NCBI GenBank assembly: GCA_900239685.1
Contig: OENT01000536.1
Location: 1-64,000, forward strand
DNA length: 64,000 nt
Direction: 5' to 3'
DNA from: Rotaria macrura
Taxonomy: Eukaryota > Rotifera > Eurotatoria > Philodinida > Philodinidae
The notes below the pieces were generated by a model. That model was given only the letters and a program-made list of their open reading frames with translations. It made no database searches and was not told the DNA's origin. This document shows, one piece after another, positions 50,510 through 64,000 of this stretch (positions are counted from its first letter, which is position 1; every line of letters begins with the position of its first letter). The translations under genes were made by a program, and so were the position numbers.

Positions 50510-53500
50510 AGTGTATACGATTATTTCTGTCCATTTGAGACATAACTCATCTTTTGGACACTATTTCTTTCACTTGATGCTTAAAAAACACTTGTTCCTA
50601 CTTTATTTGGCGTGTTTGGTACAGTTGACAATCGATTATTTCACCATAATTAAGACGGCCCTCCCTAATTTTTCGATCATGCCATCTTGTTGAAATTTTC
50701 GGAAAATTTCTCTGCCGTACTAAATGTGAGCAATCTCAAACTGTTTAAAAAAAATATAAAGCACAGATCCGACGCTGAAACCTAACAGTGTTCAACTTTT
50801 TTTTTCTTTTCTAATTTTTTTTTCAAAATGTTATCGTTTAAAAATTGAGCTTCATGAAGTATTAGAACATGAAATCCTAAATTCGGCTATTTCTCTTTTA
50901 TCCATGATTAGAACGAATTGAATGGATTCATGCAAAGCAGTATGGTGAAATGTTTTGTTTATTTGAGATCGTTATATTGTGTTCATTGTTATATAAATTA
51001 GAACTGTTTTTGTAATGCGAACAAGTGTTACGTTTCAGGAAGAAAATGATGTAACATCCTCACGACTCATCATCAAATGATGAAAGTATAGTAGGATCGA
51101 TAGCAGACACATTTTTTTCTATCTAACACGCCCTAAATCGAACCATTTTTCAGGATTGGAGTGAAGTCTTTAAACAAGCTTTGCTACTATTGTGATTCTT
51201 TTCTCAAATCAATATAACAAATCTAAAGTTTTACAATAGGTTTTAGATGAGCTGGATGGAAGTTTTTCGATTCTAGAGATTTATTTTAAATCAGTCTCTA
51301 TGTATAGGAGCAATGTCATGGTAAAGTTCTTATTTTAATCTTCAGTTGATGTTTGTAGAAATTATCATTTCTTGATATTTTTTGTTTGTTTCGCTTCAGT
51401 TGATACGGAAGTTCTCCGCTTTTACATTATTCTGATAATATGTACCCACGTACTGATATATGCAATCAACGCGTACTGGAATTTCTATGCAGAACAGTAA
51501 AAACAGCGATTATTCATTTTCATGTACTTTATTCAGCCTAGTGACGTTGAACTTTATTGATATAGATGACAAATCGTTTTTATGAATCAAGATCATGGTC
51601 CTTCCTAGATTATATAAGAATATAGTAGATAGACGATGCAAAAATTGTAAATGACTTATATCTGATTAGTATACGATGTACACACAGTGCCTTACTAATG
51701 TGTTTAGAAAAAAAATGACTCTGTAATTCACTACAATAACTAATTAAATGTTGTTTTCATATTTATAATTGACAAATATGAGTGTCATAGGTTTTTTTTC
51801 GAGCGGAACATCTCAAATAATCGATTTCATGCAGTCAACGTTTGTATTGCTCTAGAAAGTACTGTTACTTTTGTTGAATTACTCATATTGAACTTTAATT
51901 GATACACAGTCTGGTTACCATTGTTTCTGTCATGCACAGATCTGCACTTTTTATCTAATGATGTGAACCTTGTTTTCCCAATATAATGATGGATTTTGGA
52001 TTTCTCAACAAAAAGACTTGAAATCGACTTCGTATGTAGGCGATCGCTTTTTACAAAGGCAAACTCAGTATACATTTTATGATCGTGTTCAGTTTTTTTC
52101 TGTTATATTTTTCTTCACTGCGCGATCAGAAAAAAAACTTGGTTTCTCATATTATTGAAAAATCCGTTTCTTAAAATTGAGAATCCAGTCGGATAGAGAA
52201 ACAGAGACAGAGAAAAAGAATCGAAGGTTGTTTCTTTGTTCGAGATAGTTTTCCATTAATTGAAGAAAGTAAGTCAAGTGTCTGTATCATTAAACGTCAT
52301 TGCATAAGATAAAAATACAAAATTGAAAGAGTATAAAAATAACTTCGTAACTTGTAAAATCTATAGAAATTATATGGATTTATTTTACTTTTCTCAACGA
52401 ATACTGAAATCAAGATGAAACATACACCAGATATATTGACAAGCTTCAATTATTTACGTTCATAAAAGTAAGTAGCTGAAAAGTTAAATTTTTGTCCAAA
52501 TATCAGAATAGAGGCGGTGCCTGAAGGGTGGGTGTGAGTGTGCGTATGGGTGTGGGTGTGTGACTTCTCTTCGTCAACCACATCTAAGCCCCATAATTGG
52601 CTTCTTTACAACTGGTTTAAGAAAGGTTTTCCATGAAGCACATTAATCACATAAACTACTAAACAACTCCACTAATTCAAGTGGTATCCAAGAATAACAG
52701 CGTTTTACCTAAATTTGGAAAACAGGTTTAAAAGCACTAAACAAACTGATGATAGCTTACTTCATACCAGGTTTTATCTCTCCCCAGATGCCCAACAGAT
52801 AAATGACATTCATTGAGATTTTCCAATAGATATTCATATTTTACAATTGGTAATTTTCCTTTTGTTGAATACAGCATGCGTTGATCATTAGTTTTAACAC
52901 AAGTTAAACGTTATTTTTGCCCCAAAATTAAATTGAGGATCGTATTTAGTTTTAGTTGAGAGTACTTGTAAAATTTTTCATATGTTTCAACTCTTATCAA
53001 GTACTTCACTTGTCGTTTAGCATCCAACTCATTTAAATAAGCATCTAGCTTTGAGTAGAAAGTCACCTTCATTATTAAATAAAATGATGGTTAATAAATA
53101 ATTATTTCTCAACTTCTGATCAAAAAGTTTCAATGAGTTAAAAAACATTCCTTTTCGATTCGTGCATAACAACTTTATGATTATACATTTTAAAGTCAAC
53201 TGCGACATATATATATATATATATACCTCAATGCATCTACTAATGAACACTGTTTAACAATCTCGTTTATTAATGGAGTCTTTCTGACATCAGCATGCTG
53301 TGACCTCGAGCTATTATTTTTTCTTACAAACTATGAGTTAGTTGATGTTTTCTATTGTATCATTCCAGTATTTTACGTGTGAAAAAAAGAATAATATCAC
53401 GACAAGCTTTTACTTTGGATGAAAAAGAATGGTTCGTTTAGAATAATGAAACAGAATATTGAAATGATTATGTAACCAGTCAGAGTCAAAATGTTAAACG

Positions 53501-56120
53501 GAAATTGGAATAAAGCATTTCGCGAAAAATTAATAAAAAAAGAAGAAAGAGGTAAAGACACATATAATGATTTTTCGGATCGAATTCTGTGTTTTGATTG
53601 AAAACTTTTTCACTCAACATCATTGAGACAAACAGATAAATTACCTAATAATTATTTAGAAACTTGAATCTTGAAAGCTTTTCGTTATCTTACAGTAAAT
53701 TATTAATTCACCCCGTGTATTGAACATCTTCGTCTAGTGAATGGTTCCAATGGTATTCATAATACGCAGGTTTTGTCGTGTACATACATATATATGAAGT
53801 CAAATATCAAGATACTTGAAAACTTGAGTACATAAGAGTAGTTATAAATATATATATACATATATTGTCAAGGAGTCGAATCTTGTTAGTGAAGTAGTTT
53901 AAATTGACATAAAAATCTTATTGCGCTTACTCGGGTCTTACGAACGCAATTCTTTTCATCTACATAATTCTGTAAGATTTTCCCATCTATGTCTAGTTAT
54001 ATTTCCAGTTGTACAAATATCACAACCATATACGAGGCTAGATTTTTATTTAGTTCATGAATTTCTTTCGTTAGATTATGAAACATTTTGTTGTGTTTCT
54101 TTTATTATTTCCCTATAAGTAAAAGTCAAAAATTAAAAGTCAACAGAAGGATTTCTCATAGACTTTACATAAGAAAATTGAGAATAAAAAAAGACTTACG
54201 GGTATGGATTTGTTTTTCTTATTTTTTTTTCCGATCTTATGTCTGCATTTCCGAAGCATTTTAGAGAATCTCGTTCTAACGACTCTTCCATAGAAACGGA
54301 ACGGAAAACAAGAACATTTCCGTTGAACGGCCGAATTTCGGATACACAAAATGATTTGGAAAAACATTTTAAAAACATTGATTTCTTAAAATGACAATAT
54401 TTTCCATGTTTTTTCGAATGTTATCGTAGAATATTGATGTAAATATTCTTTGATGATTGGTAATTGAAATTCCATGATTATGCTGAATGATAATTATTTA
54501 GAAAATGTTTGTCTAATGAGAATTAAATAATACAAAATATTGCCTAACAACTATATGTAACGTATGCCTGTTTGTTAATCTTCTTACAGATGTATTTACC
54601 AACGTAGAATTATTTAATTGATTATAGAAACAGCGGTAAGTGCTCAGGAAATTATTACAAGAAATTTTATATTTTGATTTTGATATAGTATGGATTTTGA
54701 AACGAAGGATCAGTCTTCACATTGATTATGCAAATGTCTTTCTATGCAAGTTCGAAATATCATTTATGAGTCTATGAACCTTTTTTTTTCTAAGCAAGGA
54801 TAGAAAGTTGATTGCATATTTTCATATAGTTAATAATTACAATGAATGACTGTCCACTATTCATTGAATGAAGTATATCTCTCGTTGAACGGTTATTCAA
54901 TTAAAGTTCATCGCTATTATAATCTATAGAAAAGTTCATGAATAGCAGGACGTATGACTAGCCATGTATAATAGTAATGTCTTTGATTTGATATATAATT
55001 CTGCCTTATTTTTTTTTAATTGGTTACACGAACCAGGAGTTCTATTCAACATCTTTCTTTGGAAAGACTGTCCTAGAAATCTCTAGTAGTTATATGCAAA
55101 ATACTACTGGATAAAATAGATTCTCGAAGAATTGTTGAGGGATTTGCTCTGTCTAGAGGCGTCTTATAATCAATAATAAAAACAATATTATTATGGCGTT
55201 TATTGAATATTAGTATTCAATCACTATTACATCACCGTAGGGAATGGATATAATGATATTAGATCAATTGTGGCTTTTGCGATCAAGATATGTAAAGTAA
55301 TAGAACTAATTTTTTGTAGTTAAGTAAAATACTATTGATCTTAATCAACAAAGTCAAATAAACGATGAGATAAAATATCGTCCGAAAGTCATGAAACATA
55401 AGATTATCGTACATTAGTTAACAGATGCCTCATAAGGGATTGCGAGAAGCCGTAGGAGATTATGCTGTTTCTTTTAAGAAAAAAACTAAATTAAGATTCT
55501 TAAGAAAATCTTTGTATCAAAACATAAGTGACATGAATAAAAAAAAACTTCTGAATATTAAAATGCAGTTCATTGTAGTCTTTCTCAATGGTCCTTGACT
55601 TTCTTTATAAATGATTGCATGACTAAATTAATTAACTTTATACAAGAATTCATTGTTGCTCATAGTAATGCTGAAGAAAATAGATTAAATCAATTGAATT
55701 ATCTTTTCTTTTTTATCAGCTCATTCAATTGGAAGTGCGCAAACATGTATATATATATATATATACATGACAGATTGTCATAATCGTGATGCTATATTGT
55801 GTCCAAAAAGAATTTCTCACGACATTAACATTGATAGGCACATATATATATATATATTTACAGTATAAGTAATTTTCTTGGATGAAATCTCGATCACTGA
55901 CTAGATTTAACAGTAGTTCGTCATGCTAATTCTTATTTATCAGCTATAGCAAATAATTGAATTCAAATATTTACGACTCTTCTGTTTAGTCAACAATTCC
56001 TTTTAATTATCACTTAGAGAATCTATATGTTTAGCGTCATGAATATTGTTAAACAGTGATTTATGTTTGCCGTTTGTTTTTATTCCACATAGAAATATAC
56101 GTGTGAGAATGCGAGTTCAC
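50510..56120. other. Long AT-rich intergenic region, no gene recognised
   Basis: This region contains a GT-rich degenerate minisatellite at about 52526-52562 (GGGTGTG-type), an (AT)n run at 53206-53226, and AT runs near 55748-55764 and 55841-55857. Open frames are short and without motifs. Confidence 0.45.
52526..52562. repeat. Degenerate GGGTGTG minisatellite
   Basis: GGGTGGGTGTGAGTGTGCG continues as TATGGGTGTGGGTGTGTGA. This is a G-rich/T-rich strand bias with TGTGGG-like units, similar in flavour to the 8.27-kb inverted repeat. Confidence 0.6.
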
Positions 56121-56151
56121 TTTCTAACCACTTTATTAAAGTGGTTAGAAA
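56121..56151. repeat. Perfect 14-bp stem, 3-base loop hairpin
   Basis: TTTCTAACCACTTT (56121-56134) pairs perfectly with AAAGTGGTTAGAAA (56138-56151) around the loop ATT. It is isolated in AT-rich DNA and is not a histone-type 3' stem-loop. Confidence 0.8.
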
Positions 56152-58612
56152 AGATTCAAATTTTCTTTTTTCTTTCAATCTAAGACGATTATTATGGAAA
56201 AATTATTTCAAATGTTTATTAAATTTTCTTTAGTTTATACATACAATGAGTTATGGAAATTTGAAAAATAAAAAGTGAGTAACCAATAAAAACTTGTTGC
56301 GTGATTTTTTTTCTAATATTAATTAATTCTAATCAAACAAATAATAACAGCTTCTTTTCATCGATAAAGATTTTCTTTTTCTATTTTGTTTATTATAGTA
56401 GAACTCGTATGAATAATCATCAACAAGTGATATCTTGATATCGCTGATCATCGTTAAACAAAGAAGATAATTATTATTATGTATATATTTAATGAATAGT
56501 AATTTCCTAGCTCTTTTATATTTCTGTAATTCTATCCTAATATGAAATAGAGTATCGTCTAAGATTTCTATAAACTAAATAAGAAATATGACACACTCCT
56601 TATACTATCAGTCATTATTATTTATCACTCTTCTTTTCATAGAAGATACATGAAAGAAAACAAGATTTTATTTCATGTACTGAAAAACATTATCAAGCAC
56701 ATAGTAACATATTAGGTAAACATTATTTCATAATTGATTTCCAAAATAAATAAAAAATAACAATCGACTAGAATTCTTCAATCACGAGTTGGCCATTCTT
56801 GTTCGATAGCATACGATTATCATCACGAGTAGGATATCACTTGTGACCTTTATTGTCTATTTACTTTAGAACAAAAATAGATATCCGATGACATGAATAT
56901 AATATATATATACACAAATATATATATATATATTCATTGTTGTTTTTTCAAGTATATCATTCATAACTTACGGGTTGTATTCAATTGTTAATATGATTTT
57001 AATTCAGAAATGCAGACATGAAGACTCATGGAGAAAGAACAATCGAAGATGTTCCAATATACTTTCATATGTTGCACATATGGTCAAATGATTAATGGTT
57101 AATAATTAATTACATTTGGTTTTCTAGATGTTTTTGTGCATGAATATATGTCATGTAAAAATCTGTTATTGTTGTTTGGCAAAAAAAGAGCCAAAAATGG
57201 ACATGAAGGTCACAAGTGATATCTTTCTGTTGTTGATAACTGTACATAATTATAAAAAAATATGTTCGAAAATTTCAGAAACAAATGTCAAAATTAGATT
57301 AAATTGGTTTTCTTTTGTTATTGGTTTTTCTATTAAATGATTTCTTTTTCAACCATTGTATTCAGTGAACAGAATAATATGAATTATAATATGATTCAGT
57401 TCGAGCCAGTTGAAGTCATACATCAGCGTAAGACAACTGTTGCTACTAATCGAGGTTTCCTATCTATACATATCCGTTTTTTTTGATGTAATACCAGCGA
57501 CGACATTGAACCAATACTATATTCCAGCTGTCGCATATAATGAGGCGGCTCTCTTGAATATTTTAATAATTCCTGAACACTAGAGACAAACGTTAATAAG
57601 GTACTCAAAATGTTTATTGACGATGGGGAAAAACTGATAAAAATTCTTCTATAGTGAATGTTAATAAAGAAAAAAAGACGAACAGAAAATAGTTGATTGA
57701 CAATCTAGTTCTTTTTTTCAAATTTACATTCTAATTATTTATAATAAGTCAATGTATGAAATAGCTAAATACATTTTCTTTTTAATAGCAACAAAATTAT
57801 CGTTGTTATGTTTCTCAAGAGAGACACACAAGAAAAAAAAATAACAAACATTAAATAGATGATATGCTGAATAAACATGGTCAATATTAAATGTAATGAA
57901 ATACGTACTTCTCAATTTATTATTAGTATTATTTTGGTCTTGCGAAATCATAGATTAATATTGATTTCTCAATGATTTTACTTTCGAAACGCATTATCAC
58001 TATCACTATATAATGCCTCCGTATTTTCCTTCTTTTATTACACCATTTATTTAGGATAAGTTTTTGCTTGTATATATAAACATAAATAAATAAATATACA
58101 CACGCACACATACATACACATATATATATGCATGTGTTTGTTGATTATCAAATGTCGCTTCCCATCTTAGCGAATTAGTAGAGCATTGCGATCGATCGAT
58201 TGCAAAAGTACATGAGAAGTTCTTACTAATGTTGTTGCTTATTGCTTTTCGGTCTTAGATATTAGACGAGTCCACAAATAAGAAGACAAGAAGCAAGACA
58301 GAGATAAAGAAGAATAAGAAACACAAATGACAATAATATTTCTAGAAAACATACTTATAATGTTCGTTTGCGTGCAAAGAGCGTAAAAGGATTATAATGG
58401 GCAGATTTGATTTTCTATCTTTACATAAATACTAAACAATTAATGGAGCGCGAAGACAAATTTAATGAGAAGAATTAATAAGAGGATGTCTTTGTAATAA
58501 ATAATTAATGAATAATCAATATTTATTATCATAAGTATTCAAAATTAAATATTTTCTTCAACAAAAATCTCTTTGTTTATATCTCCAACGCTATTTAATT
58601 TCGTTAACTTTT

Positions 58613-58645
<33 letters not shown>

Positions 58646-58843
58646 TTTCTTATCAACGACAAACCTCTGTTTAGAACAAATAGCTAGTTACCAATGACTG
58701 ACAATTATTTGGTTACGAATGCGTTAATTGATCTGTATCTTGTCGTTATTCTCGTCTTCATCATGTCGAGTCAAATCGCAATCTATCCATCTATTGTTGA
58801 AAGAAGCGCATGTCCTTGACATCCTTCATCGCTTTTAGACGCG

Positions 58844-58874
<31 letters not shown>

Positions 58875-59716
58875 CGATAGAGCGGTAAATATGTAGAAGA
58901 AGATTGCCCTGTTGTTCGTATAATGACGACCTCCATCTATTGTCACCCTAAGAAGAAGAGTAGAAGAGAGGACTTCATGTTATTTCGAAAATTATCATCA
59001 ACAATACTGGCCAAAGATATACGGCTTGCCAGTACAGCAAACAAATATTGATTGAAAGCGACAATTTTTCTTTTGTGCTTCGCGTTCTCTTTTCTTCTCT
59101 TCTCTTTCTCTCTTTCCCATCCTAGAAAACGAACAAAGTCTCTTCGTTTCTTCTCTTTGATATAACATTCTCTCCCCTATCATCATTGTCGATATCTATG
59201 TATAAGATCGTTTCCTTTACTACTATTACTATGTATTTCGGTCATCACTGATGTTAGGATAACTTCTATAGATCCTGCTGGGTACGTATTATAGTAATAA
59301 GCATGTAAACTTGGAATATACTAGAGGACAGGAATATTAAAAAAATATTAAAAAAATAGCCTTCCCTCGCTACTGATTGATATTATTTTTACATTTAGAA
59401 AAAAAATTGCCACAATAAAATGCCTAGAACTAGAGTCTGATATGAAAGATGAATGAAAACTATACGAATTAGTATCGTCAGTCATGTCTTTTCTTTTCAG
59501 AAGTGTTGACGATGTTATTTTCGATTATCGTAGCCGTCATACAATGGGCATTATAAGACCTAAGATGATGGATAACCAGAGTTATTTTTTCTTCCTATTG
59601 TTACTATAAGAAGAACATATTTGCTTTTGTTTTTTATTTTTCAGTATAATATTTCTTGGCCATAGTAAGAAACACGACAATGGTTTTCTTTTTTGTCAAC
59701 TATTATAAATACACAT

Positions 59717-59762
<46 letters not shown>

Positions 59763-60374
59763 TCATTCTCTTCTCCCTTTAAATTACATTCGATAGGAGT
59801 AGTTATTCTTCTCTTCACTTTATGTATTAATATATAAATATAGTTTTTTTTTGTTTTGCTCGAGTGTCTATTGGAGCGCATGCACTCACTTCTATGATAC
59901 TATGTGTTCAAATCGACGGGTGTAAAAAGAGAGAAATAGTTAGTATCGAAATAATCCCTAGATGAACACGAATGGGAGGAAGATAGGAAAATAGTGTTTG
60001 AAGCAAAAAAACTCGTGTGAGTCAAGAAATAACAAGAGGTAACTATTAGGCGTGTTTTTATTAACATGTGATATATGTCTTCGATTGAACTAATTGAGCG
60101 ATAGTAAAATCATGATGTCTGTGGTATTTGTTCATTGAATTCTGAATCTGTCGCTGTTGTTTCTATGGTTGTTGTCAACGTGTAAAACTTTCCTTTTCTT
60201 TTTTTTTCTCATCTCTTTTTAAGGAGTTTTCTTTTTCTTCTTTTAACTATACTACCGATGTTGCAGTGTCGTTGTTCCGGATGAAAATAAATTTCCTTTT
60301 TTCTCTGATATTGTAGAAGTGAAAAAGAAAAGTTGAAGAAAAACTTGATTTTGGATCGTGTTTATCAACTCTTT
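56152..60374. other. AT-rich intergenic DNA upstream of the exchanger, with microsatellites
   Basis: (TA)n runs lie near 56901-56932 and 58852-58874, an (ATT)n run near 58626-58646, and a mixed CA/TA/TG run at 59711-59761. No gene was recognised. The last kilobase presumably contains the exchanger promoter and untranslated exons, which cannot be placed. Confidence 0.45.
59711..59761. repeat. Compound microsatellite (CA)n(TA)n(TG)n
   Basis: ACACATACACATACATATATA leads into a pure TA run and then GTGTGTGTGTG. The CA and TG flanks make the whole tract self-complementary, so it could form a cruciform. Confidence 0.8.
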
Positions 60375-60408
60375 CACCATTATTATCATCATCACCATCA
60401 TCATTATG
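60375..60408 (+). repeat. (ATC/ATT)n-like trinucleotide tract upstream of the exchanger
   Basis: A TTATTATCATCATCACC-type tract sits about 55-85 bases before the exchanger ATG. It contains an out-of-frame ATG (ATGGCT at about 60405) whose frame stops just before the main start. That makes a short upstream open reading frame possible if it is transcribed. Confidence 0.5.
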
Positions 60409-60461
60409 GCTATTTCTTTAGGATGTAAGCCTGTTTGTCATCGTATTCTGGTTCATTCGTG

Positions 60462-63400
60462 ATGCATTCTTGTCATTATTTAGCATCACTTATTATTTTA
60501 TTTCTATCGAACAGTATTGCGTCACTTGTCATTCAAGATGCAATCGAACTTAATCAAACGAAATCTATCGCATACTATAATAATTCATTGCCAACATGCC
60601 TAAAAATTCAATCGAATTGTAGTTCACAAGATGGTTTAGTTATTCCTATTTGGCGTCCTCAACATGGAATATCTATTGGTGATCGAATAGCTCGTGCTAT
60701 CGTATACCTTTTAGGACTTATTTATTTATTTATTGGTGTTGCCATTATATCAGATCGTTTTATGGCTTCAATCGAAGTAATAACATCACAAAAACGTGAA
60801 ATTCGAAAAAAGAATCCCGATGGTACAGTATCTATAACAACTGTGGCAATATGGAATGAAACTGTATCGAATTTAACATTAATGGCATTAGGCTCGTCCG
60901 CACCGGAAATTCTTCTATCAATTATTGAAGTTGTTGGAAAAAATTTCAAAAGTGGTGATCTCGGTCCAGGCACAATTGTTGGTTCAGCAGCATTTAATTT
61001 ATTTGTTATTATTGCTATTTGTATTATGGCCATACCATCCGGTGAAGTACGTCGTATACGTCATCAACGTGTCTTTTTCGTCACTACAGCTTGGTCCATA
61101 TTCGCTTACATATGGTTATGGGCTATTGTTGCAAGAATTTCACCCGGTTATATTGAAGTATGGGAAGGAACTTTAACATTTCTATTTTTTCCTTTGACTG
61201 TTCTTTCGGCATATATTGTCGATACTAAAGTTGGCGAATTTATACGTGTACGTATAACAGCTCGAAAACAACTTTCACAATTAGATAATCATACATCAAC
61301 AGCATTACAAGTAGCTGGAGATGATTCAGAACAAAAAACTATGCTAGATGGATCAACTAAGGACTCATCGGGACAAATTGCAAATGACACACAAAGGAAA
61401 AAAACTGTAAGCAGCGTTACGGGTGGTCTAATGGATCAATTAGGCAGTTCAGCAGGTGGCTTAGATGAGACTGTACTATCCGATCAGATAGAATCTCAAC
61501 AACGTCATGAATTCATCGATATATGGCGCCAATTACGTAAACAATATCCTAATCATGATATGCATACATTAAATGAGATGGCTGCTGTTGAAATGATGAA
61601 TCGTGTACCGAAATCTCGAGGTATAAATTAATTGCCAATAAATTAGAATCTTTATTATTTCTTTTTTTCTTCAACTGTTTCCGTGTCGTTTAGCTTATTA
61701 TCGTATTCAAGCAACAAAACGTTTAGGTGGTGGCGGTGGAAATGTTAAAAAGAAACTGTTAGAAAAGTTAAATGAACCGGATAAAATTGATCCTTCAGAA
61801 AAGCAACTATCACTTAATGATCTATCGTTACAAACAAGCAAAGTACGTTTTGAACCAAATCATTATACGGTATTAGAAAATGCTGGCTATGTTACATTGC
61901 ATGTCGTACGTACAGATGGGAATATACGAAATACAGTTTATGTTGATTATGCAACTGAAGATGGTTCTGCAACTCATGGAGCTGATTATGAATCAGCTGA
62001 AGGTACTTTAATTTTCTATCCAATGGAAACACATAAACAAATTCAAGTGAAAATAATCGATGATGAAATTTTTGAAGAAGGTTAATTGATCTACTTGTTA
62101 CTTTTTTTTTCTTAGAAAAGAAAAAACTGTTCTTTATTTAGATGAACATTTCTCTGTTCGGTTAAGTAATCTTAAAGTAAAAGACAATCAAGGACGTTTA
62201 ACACCAGGTGCATTTGATAAAACTGTTCAATTAGTCGAACCAACATCGGCCGTTGTTATGATTATCGATGATGATCATTCTGGATTATTCGTTTTTGATA
62301 TTGATGAAAAAAATGTTGTTGAATCTGATGGTACTATTGGAATAACGGTTCTACGTACATCGGGTGCTCGTGGTCGAGTACGAGTACCATTCACCGCTCA
62401 AGATGAAACAGCTATATTTGAAAGAGATTATATGACGAAGACGGGTGAAGTCATATTTGAAAATAATGAAAACGAGTACGTAGTAGAGAACACAAGAGAA
62501 AGAAAAATCAAGAACTCATTATATTTTTAAGAGTACACCCTAGTAAATATAGTGTCAATATTAAACGGTGGTAACCGTGATCGGCTGTCGATCGAGTAAT
62601 TGCAACGCTGTGGGGGCGATTATTTTAACACTTGCTTTGACGGTGTCAATCAAAAAAAAACAAATCATCTACTAGACTTCACTATAGCTACTATTCGTAT
62701 TGACATACTTGTCAATTTATATTGAATGAATTGCTTTGCATTTGATGTCGACAAGAGTTCTAATACATCGAGTTGATCTTTTTTATAGAGGAAACAAATG
62801 TGTATGTCAATCGGAAAAAACAAATGTATGTTGATTGAAATGATGAACAAAAAGGAAAGTTAATGCCCTTGACGTTGTCTTTGTTCATCTGTTCCTGAAA
62901 ATGTTTACTAGCTAAGAATGATTGACAAATAACATATGATAAACTGAAACAATTAGCATGAACATATATTTGTTGAGATGGTGTGTGTTTTTCCGTATAT
63001 ACTACATTTCAATATGATTGGCTAGTACTTTAATAATAATATAATTCAGATAAATGGGCGTTAAGGAAGCAAGCTGTGAATATAAGTAACTTATTATAAA
63101 TTGACAGATTTCATCTTTCATTATTATTCTTCATTAATCCACGAGACGTATGACTCTTTGATGGCAAGTTTAGGACTGATGGTTGTCAGCTAATGTCTTG
63201 AAATGTCCTATTAATTAAGTTATTCCTATCATCATCGTCATTCGACCTAGGATAATATTGTTGAAGGCTTTTCCTATAAGTTGTGTTTTATTTTTGACAA
63301 AGAAAAAACCTTGAAAAATGTTCACTATGATTATGAGGATTATCATTATGAATGTACTCGTCATTTTCTAGAAAGACAATAGCCATCGATATTGTTGATC

Positions 63401-64000
63401 GTGATCAATACCAACGAAATGAAAGCTTTCTTGTTCAATTAGGTGAACCGGTACTTATCAATGAGAAGGGTGAAGTAGATGAGACGAGTATGTCAACAAC
63501 ATTGATAAATGCCTTATTGCTTAATGAAACTTGTTTTTCTCGCACTTTCTAGTTATGACTGAAGAAGAAAAATTAATTGCTGATCAAGGTAAACCAAGAT
63601 TAGGCGAAAAACGTACAATACGTATTCGTATACGTGAAAGCAAAGAATTTAAAGTATAAAAAATAGTACATTGGACGTGAAATAGATTTTATTTTATTTT
63701 ATTTCTTCAAAGAATGCTGTTGATAAAGCTTTGTATAAAGCAAATACAGCAATACTTGTTGGTACATCAACATGGTTAGAACAATTTAAGCAAGCATTTA
63801 GTGTAAAAGGTATATGGAATTCTTTTAATATTTATATAAGATTTATTTTATTTCAGATGATGATGATGATGATGATGGTGATGGTAATGCTACTGACGCA
63901 TCTGGTGATGGAAATAATGCCGATCAAAAGCCTCCAACGTGTAAAGATTATATGTTACATTTTCTAACGTTCTTTTGGAAGTTTTTATTTGCATTTGTAC
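60462..64000 (+). CDS. SLC8A-like (NCX): Na+/Ca2+ exchanger, SLC8/NCX (Calx) family, 5' portion (7 exons, 779 codons), truncated by the window edge
   Basis: Plasma-membrane antiporter moving Ca2+ out in exchange for Na+. Exons: 60462-61620, 61694-62080, 62142-62475, 63372-63487, 63553-63653, 63713-63809, 63857-64000 (continues). Phases agree throughout. The start is the first ATG of the frame (MHSCHYLASL), giving a cleavable signal peptide; upstream codons of the frame use no ATG. Transmembrane helices follow. The alpha-1 repeat is visible as LMALGSSAPEILLSIIEV (140-157) and GPGTIVGSAAFNLF (168-181). The large cytosolic loop starts near 253 and holds two Calx-beta domains (CBD1 about 436-550 with TEDGSATHGADY and IDDEIFEED; CBD2 about 556-690 with VLRTSGARG). 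An acidic run of seven Asp (about 732-738) leads into CKDYMLHFLTFFWKFLFAFV, the first helix of the second membrane half. The alpha-2 repeat lies beyond the window. The identity is very secure. Confidence 0.96.
62476..63371 (+). other. Long intron 3 of the Na+/Ca2+ exchanger gene (896 bp)
   Basis: It interrupts the CBD2 coding region between ENNENE and KTIAIDIVD, beginning GTACGT and ending TTTTCTAG. The other introns here are 47-73 bases. No exon was recognised inside it. In vertebrate NCX genes alternative exons lie in the CBD2 region, so a hidden cassette exon is worth considering, but none was identified. Confidence 0.8.
63810..63856 (+). other. 47-base intron in the exchanger gene
   Basis: It begins GTATATGG and ends TTTATTTCAG, between FSVK and the poly-Asp segment. 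At 47 bases it is the shortest intron in the window and near the lower limit for animal splicing. Confidence 0.85.

Overview
This is AT-rich nuclear DNA from an animal. Four spliced protein-coding genes can be read through conserved GT-AG introns, most of them only 47-79 bases long, and three of these encode animal-type proteins: calcineurin A, a DNAJB9-like ER J-protein and an SLC8-type Na+/Ca2+ exchanger. Compact introns in a low-GC genome with many short foldback elements suggest a small invertebrate. A bdelloid rotifer is my best guess, but that is inference from style and not from a marker gene.

Layout. Positions 1-27.6 kb have no intact recognisable gene. They hold repeats: a hairpin with 258-bp arms at 1.8-2.3 kb, GC-rich islands built from CCGGAA/GGAAACGG words at 6.2-8.2 kb, a frameshifted gene remnant on the minus strand at 9.8-10.8 kb, a hAT-like non-autonomous element with an 8-bp target duplication at 13.75 kb, a palindromic element at 18.4 kb, an inverted repeat with 301-bp arms at 19.3-20.1 kb, and patches dominated by GGATTCGATCGGATTC-like words. 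The calcineurin A catalytic subunit gene occupies 27.66-31.18 kb (14 exons, 599 aa). A two-exon gene of unknown function follows at 32.9-33.4 kb. Positions 34.5-38.7 kb hold more word-amplified elements with CCCAGG-type ends. The DNAJB9/ERdj4-like gene lies on the minus strand at 41.6-42.4 kb, and a single-exon small gene with an inducible-looking promoter lies at 47.5 kb. Positions 48-60.4 kb are AT-rich intergenic DNA with microsatellites, a short possible coding remnant and one small terminal-inverted-repeat element. The Na+/Ca2+ exchanger gene starts at 60.46 kb and runs off the right edge before its second alpha repeat.

Functionally, calcineurin (Ca2+/calmodulin-activated phosphatase) and the exchanger (Ca2+ extrusion) both belong to calcium signalling, and the J-protein to ER protein folding. 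Nothing in the sequence shows that they are co-regulated. The most unusual observations are the set of short elements that each amplify a different short word between related ends, the long near-perfect hairpins, and a 12-base in-frame minisatellite that gives the ER J-protein a period-4 histidine array.
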